From assembly GCA_003024985.2 (NCBI GenBank), contig PXIH01S0011713.1: a stretch of 10,223 nt of DNA. One strand, 5' to 3'. The position numbers were made by a program, and so were the translations under genes. Below the pieces are notes generated by a model. That model was not told the origin of the DNA, made no database searches, and was given only the letters and a program-made list of their open reading frames with translations. The stretch is from Euperipatoides rowelli (taxonomy: Eukaryota > Onychophora > Udeonychophora > Euonychophora > Peripatopsidae). Shown here piece by piece: positions 7,772-10,223 of this stretch (the stretch's first letter is position 1; every line of letters begins with the position of its first letter).

Positions 7772-7826
7772 TGTTTGTCACTTGCGATCTCAAGAATATA
7801 TTGATTTGAACCACAAGCGAGTCAAG
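7772..7826 (+). CDS. Exon 6 of the visible set, unknown protein, 18 codons
   Basis: The donor is CAAG|GTAAAG. Two AGs stand four bases apart (CCAG at 7766-7767 and ATAG at 7770-7771). Using the first would give AC|A TAG, an immediate stop, so the second is chosen: the carried AC plus T makes Thr, followed by VCHLRSQEYIDLNHKRVK, leaving in phase 0. The peptide is basic toward its end (NHKRVK). Coding continues beyond this exon because no stop is met, but I could not identify the next exon in the remaining 2.4 kb with confidence. The pyrimidine tract (CAGTTGCTTTTCC) is short but acceptable. Confidence 0.74.
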
Positions 7827-7842
7827 GTAAAGCAATTGTGGT
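7810..7842 (+). promoter_or_regulatory. Possible RNA hairpin around the exon 6 donor
   Basis: ACCACAA (7810-7816, in the exon) is complementary to TTGTGGT (7836-7842, in the intron) and would enclose the CAAG|GTAAAG splice site. The same intronic bases also pair with ATTCACCAC at 7879-7887 (GTGGTGAAT, 9 bp), so two mutually exclusive foldings exist. The pairing is seen in sequence; any splicing role is speculation. Confidence 0.25.
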
Positions 7843-8111
7843 GAATACTTGTAGTTTTATCTGGTGGCAACAATGACAATTCACCACCCACAGGACAATT
7901 AATGGATAAGAATGCTTAATATTTTTTTAATATTGTGCTTTAAAAACATTGAATTTGTGTGCTTGTAATTAATTTTAAGTGAGAATGTATAATTATAAAT
8001 TACTAACGATGATGATTGACACATAGGCCACACCTTGTGGTTTATGTTTCAATCTTCATCTTAATTCACACTAGGCCTCCAGTGTTGGTAGAAATTCGAC
8101 CAATAAGAAAT

Positions 8112-8153
8112 TCCTTTGTAAAAAGCCGCCACTCCTTTGTAAAAAGCCGCCAC
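8112..8153. repeat. Perfect 21-bp tandem duplication
   Basis: Two identical adjacent 21-base units, each beginning TCCTTTGTAAAAAGCC, occupy 8112-8132 and 8133-8153. Being identical, the duplication is recent compared with the two degenerate arrays in the introns. Confidence 0.9.
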
Positions 8154-8465
8154 AACGCTAAACAATGAATGTTTTAATTTTATATCTAAATTTTAGCTCA
8201 TAGCACTCCCTCTCCATATAAACTTTAACTCTGCCAAACCTAATACTCCTCTGTGCACCCAATATGCTTCAAAAGGGATCCAAAGTTTTCCCTTCACGTA
8301 TTAATATATAGATTTTAAGAAAGTGTATGCTGTAATATAAATTAAGAGAAATTTAAATTGACCATTTCTGAGAAATAAAAAATCTATTTTTTTGCATCAA
8401 AAATAAAAATCTATGAACATGAATGATTCAGCTATTGCCATGTAGAATCCTTATCAAAGATTGTC

Positions 8466-8522
8466 AGGAGCTTGAGGTGTTTTTACTTCTGACAAGCACT
8501 TAGTAAAAAAACCTCAGCTCCT
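8466..8522. ncRNA. Pre-miRNA-like hairpin, or small inverted-repeat element
   Basis: The 5' arm 8466-8487 (AGGAGCTTGAGGT... ending TTTTTACT) and the 3' arm 8502-8522 (AGTAAAAAAACCTC... ending AGCTCCT) pair over about 20 bp with one bulge and one mismatch around a 14-base loop. Arms of about 22 bases are the size of a miRNA duplex. A further weak helix is possible outside (TTATC near 8450 with GATAA near 8531). A competing 7-bp repeat, TTGTCAG/CTGACAA, overlaps it. I do not recognise a known miRNA seed, and a miniature transposon remnant is as likely. Confidence 0.35.
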
Positions 8523-9593
8523 AATACTAAGATAAAACACCTTATGTACAGCCTTAGGTACATGTTTTTTCCTTCCCGTATAAAGACTTGCATAGGACTG
8601 ATACTAGATAAAAAAAAAATTTAAATCCTTTTTAAAGTCTAAAATAGTAAAATTGTTGTTTGGAAATGTTAGAAATAACTTTTTTAAGTCAAATTAAGAC
8701 GTTATACATGTTTATTAGCTTAGAAACTATATTTATCATTATGAAATAACTAAACGTGTTTCCTCTGTTTTCTCAAAATTTTCAAAACTGGAGTTGGGGT
8801 CTTTTTCCTTAGGAGGGCAATATAGTGGATGGTCATTCACATATGTTTTATCAGTTAATAGTTAAATTAACTAAGTTTAAATATCTTGGACAAATTTTTA
8901 TTCAAATAATAGTTTACTTTTTTTTTAAGGTACTGTATTACAATAAATGTTTGTAAGCTTAATAAAGAAATTAATTTGATATTGGAAAGGATTTAAAAGA
9001 GCTCGCTTATCAAGTCAGTTCAAACATAAACAAACAGAAATTGATATCTATGTTATTTATTTTTAATTGATAATTTAATAATATACAATTTGATATAACG
9101 TACCGGTATACAATTTTTTGTATTGTAAAAAAATATAAACAAACTTTATTTGAATTAACTTGGATTATTCTTTTCAAAAGATGAAATAATTTATTTTATT
9201 ACTTAATTATTTTTTTCATTCATGTTTATTTGTTCTATATTTTTTTTTTTTAATTTTAGTATCCATTTGTACATATTAATGTTTAATATTTTTATATCTT
9301 ATGTATTACCTACTGTCTTTTTTTTAAATAAATCAATAGAATGATGAATTCCATCTTATAAAAACAAACGAACAAACTCAACTTTCTCATTCAAAAGTAG
9401 TCTACTATTGTAAGTTAATTATTAGTCAAACTGAAATGATCAGTCAAATTATTAGATTTAAATTATTAGGCCAATTTAAATTAAGAACCGCTGATTTAAC
9501 CTATAGCCACAAAAAAATTGATTTTATCCACACTTAATTCTGGAAAGAATTGTTTAATTTTTATTCTAAAGTAAAAGTTTTCAGTATTTACTG

Positions 9594-9637
9594 TATATCA
9601 ATATCTTGCATAAAGCATTATGCGAGATATTGATATA
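9594..9637. repeat. Long hairpin, 20-bp stem with 4-base loop
   Basis: 9594-9613 (TATATCAATATCTTGCATAA) and 9618-9637 are reverse complements except for one position that is a G-U pair in RNA. The loop is AGCA. The stem is AT-rich but contains GC steps in the middle (TCTTGC/GCGAGA), so chance is unlikely. No target-site duplication or longer element was recognised. The loop is too short for a typical pre-miRNA. Confidence 0.75.
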
Positions 9638-10089
9638 AATTTAACCTATATTTTTTCAAAGATATTTTATTTAAAAAAAATTTCACATTTAAGAAAAAAA
9701 TAGTTGATAAAATCTAGAGATGAACTTGCTTAGAGTCAGATTATATTAGAAAAGCCAGTAACAAGAGCTTTCTAGATTTTTAAATTGTAAAAAAGTAGTA
9801 AAATAAAATGAATTTTAAAAAAAAATTCTACGAAATATCAGAAAATAAAGTAGAAATATCTGTTTTATTCAACTTAGTTGTTATTTTTGCTAATTTAGTC
9901 CTCTAATTGGGCATTTTTGGCAATACTGTTCTCATGGGCAGTGACTTATTTTAGCAACCTTGTTTTTAACTGCAATATCTTTTTTTTATTTTTTAAAAAA
10001 AATTATTTTTGTTTGTGTGTGGAATTTTTTTTTTTTTTGTAGCAGTTATCTTTGAAAATCGTTACTGCTAATTAAAAAAAATAATTACA

Positions 10090-10170
10090 TTAACCTTTAA
10101 CCCCTTAACCTCGTATGACCGATATTTCGGTCATAATGGTATGTGACACTTTGTCGGATGACGCCTTTAT
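10090..10170. mobile_element. Possible terminus of a TTAA-targeting DNA transposon
   Basis: Three TTAA motifs lie in TTAACCTTTAACCCCTTAACC (from 10090). They are followed by a perfect 9-bp palindrome, TATGACCGA TATT TCGGTCATA (10114-10135), then by TGTGACACTTTGTCGGATGA and a second TCAGTCATAA. TTAA next to CCC(T) and a subterminal palindrome is the pattern of piggyBac-like and some other TTAA-inserting elements. The block stands out from the AT-rich flanks. The other end is not in the window and no transposase is seen, so this is a pattern-based guess. Confidence 0.35.
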
Positions 10171-10223
10171 CAGTCATAAGAATATATTTTCATTAATCTT
10201 TTTTTTTTTTCAAGAAATATTTC

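Larger units (their letters stand above)
2405..7826 (+). other. Internal part of a multi-exon protein-coding gene, family not recognised
   Basis: Six plus-strand blocks bounded by AG/GT join into about 180 codons with no stop. The intron lengths are 1596, 1182, 957, 311 and 835 bases. Incoming phase at the first exon is 2 (one base completes a codon) and the last visible exon ends in phase 0, so coding sequence must continue on both sides of the window. The predicted peptide is rich in Glu, Lys, Gln, Leu and Met, with aromatic residues at helix-like spacing. I see no signal peptide, membrane helix, zinc-binding pattern or nucleotide-binding motif. This fits a helical segment of a larger intracellular scaffold-type protein, but that is inference from composition only. 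Splice sites and phases are seen directly; the function is unknown. Retrocopy or pseudogene status is unlikely because introns are retained and frames are intact. Confidence 0.78.
7827..10223 (+). other. Downstream non-coding region, presumed intron
   Basis: No block with clear acceptor, donor, matching phase 0 entry and coding-like composition was found. Phase-0 open stretches follow acceptor-like AGs at 8194-8195, 8811-8812 and 10041-10042, but they lack a convincing donor or are AT-rich. The region holds the 21-base duplication, the two long hairpins and the TTAA/palindrome sequence listed separately. Otherwise it is AT-rich with poly-T and poly-A runs. Confidence 0.55.

Noticed and set aside
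8196-8300. Open phase-0 stretch after an ATTTTAG acceptor-like site
   Set aside because: About 34 codons open, but no donor before the stop and it follows the tandem duplication; likely chance or repeat sequence.
8813-8956. Open phase-0 stretch after CTTTTTCCTTAG
   Set aside because: Acceptor is good and phase fits exon 6, but no clear donor exists and the second half is AT-rich Ile/Phe/Lys translation. Transcript data could revive it.
9260-9290. Acceptor-like AATTTTAG followed by YPFVHINV and stop
   Set aside because: Too short, AT-rich and without a donor.
10043-10075. Possible terminal exon reading QLSLKIVTAN then stop
   Set aside because: Strong T-tract and TAG acceptor in the right phase, but only ten codons, with no visible polyadenylation signal soon after; long T-runs make such sites common here.
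1-10223. Search for tRNA, rRNA, CRISPR, prokaryotic operons or defence systems
   Set aside because: No cloverleaf with a GGTTCGANTCC arm, no conserved rRNA blocks, no evenly spaced direct repeats with unique spacers, and no prokaryotic gene organisation.

Overview
The window looks like nuclear DNA of an animal, most likely an invertebrate. It is strongly AT-rich, with many long poly-T and poly-A runs. Coding sequence comes only in short blocks bounded by GT-AG splice signals, and most acceptors follow T-rich tracts. No compact ORF cluster, ribosome-binding-site pattern, rRNA or tRNA is visible. The exact taxon cannot be fixed from this sequence. Two single-base ambiguities (N at 96 and 3685) point to a draft assembly.

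The main content is an internal piece of one plus-strand protein-coding gene. I read six exons: 2405-2513, 4110-4173, 5356-5514, 6472-6499 (a 28-base micro-exon), 6811-6936 and 7772-7826. Their splice phases (2,0 / 0,1 / 1,1 / 1,2 / 2,2 / 2,0) chain into about 180 codons without a stop. Start codon, stop codon, promoter and polyadenylation site all lie outside the window. The peptide is mostly charged, soluble and probably alpha-helical, with no signal peptide or membrane segment. I do not recognise the family. The micro-exon is the least certain part, but without it the 5356 exon, read to its natural end, cannot join the 6811 exon in frame.

By region: 1-2404 is non-coding on the plus strand, presumably an upstream intron. 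It has a less AT-rich stretch at about 430-1350 that looks like old repeat sequence, and a possible short minus-strand coding relic at 83-222. Intron 2514-4109 contains a degenerate tandem repeat of about 110 bases in four copies. Introns 4174-5355 and 5515-6471 are AT-rich; the latter carries hAT-transposon-like sequence and a strong hairpin. Intron 6937-7771 contains a 34-base minisatellite of about eight degenerate copies. Beyond 7826, 2.4 kb to the window end holds no convincing exon but has two long hairpins, a 21-base tandem duplication and, at the far end, a TTAA-rich palindromic sequence that may be a DNA-transposon terminus.

No gene cluster, CRISPR array or prokaryotic system is present. 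The most unusual items are the micro-exon with an alternative in-frame splice route, the two intronic tandem arrays, and the two long-stem hairpins at 8466-8522 and 9594-9637.
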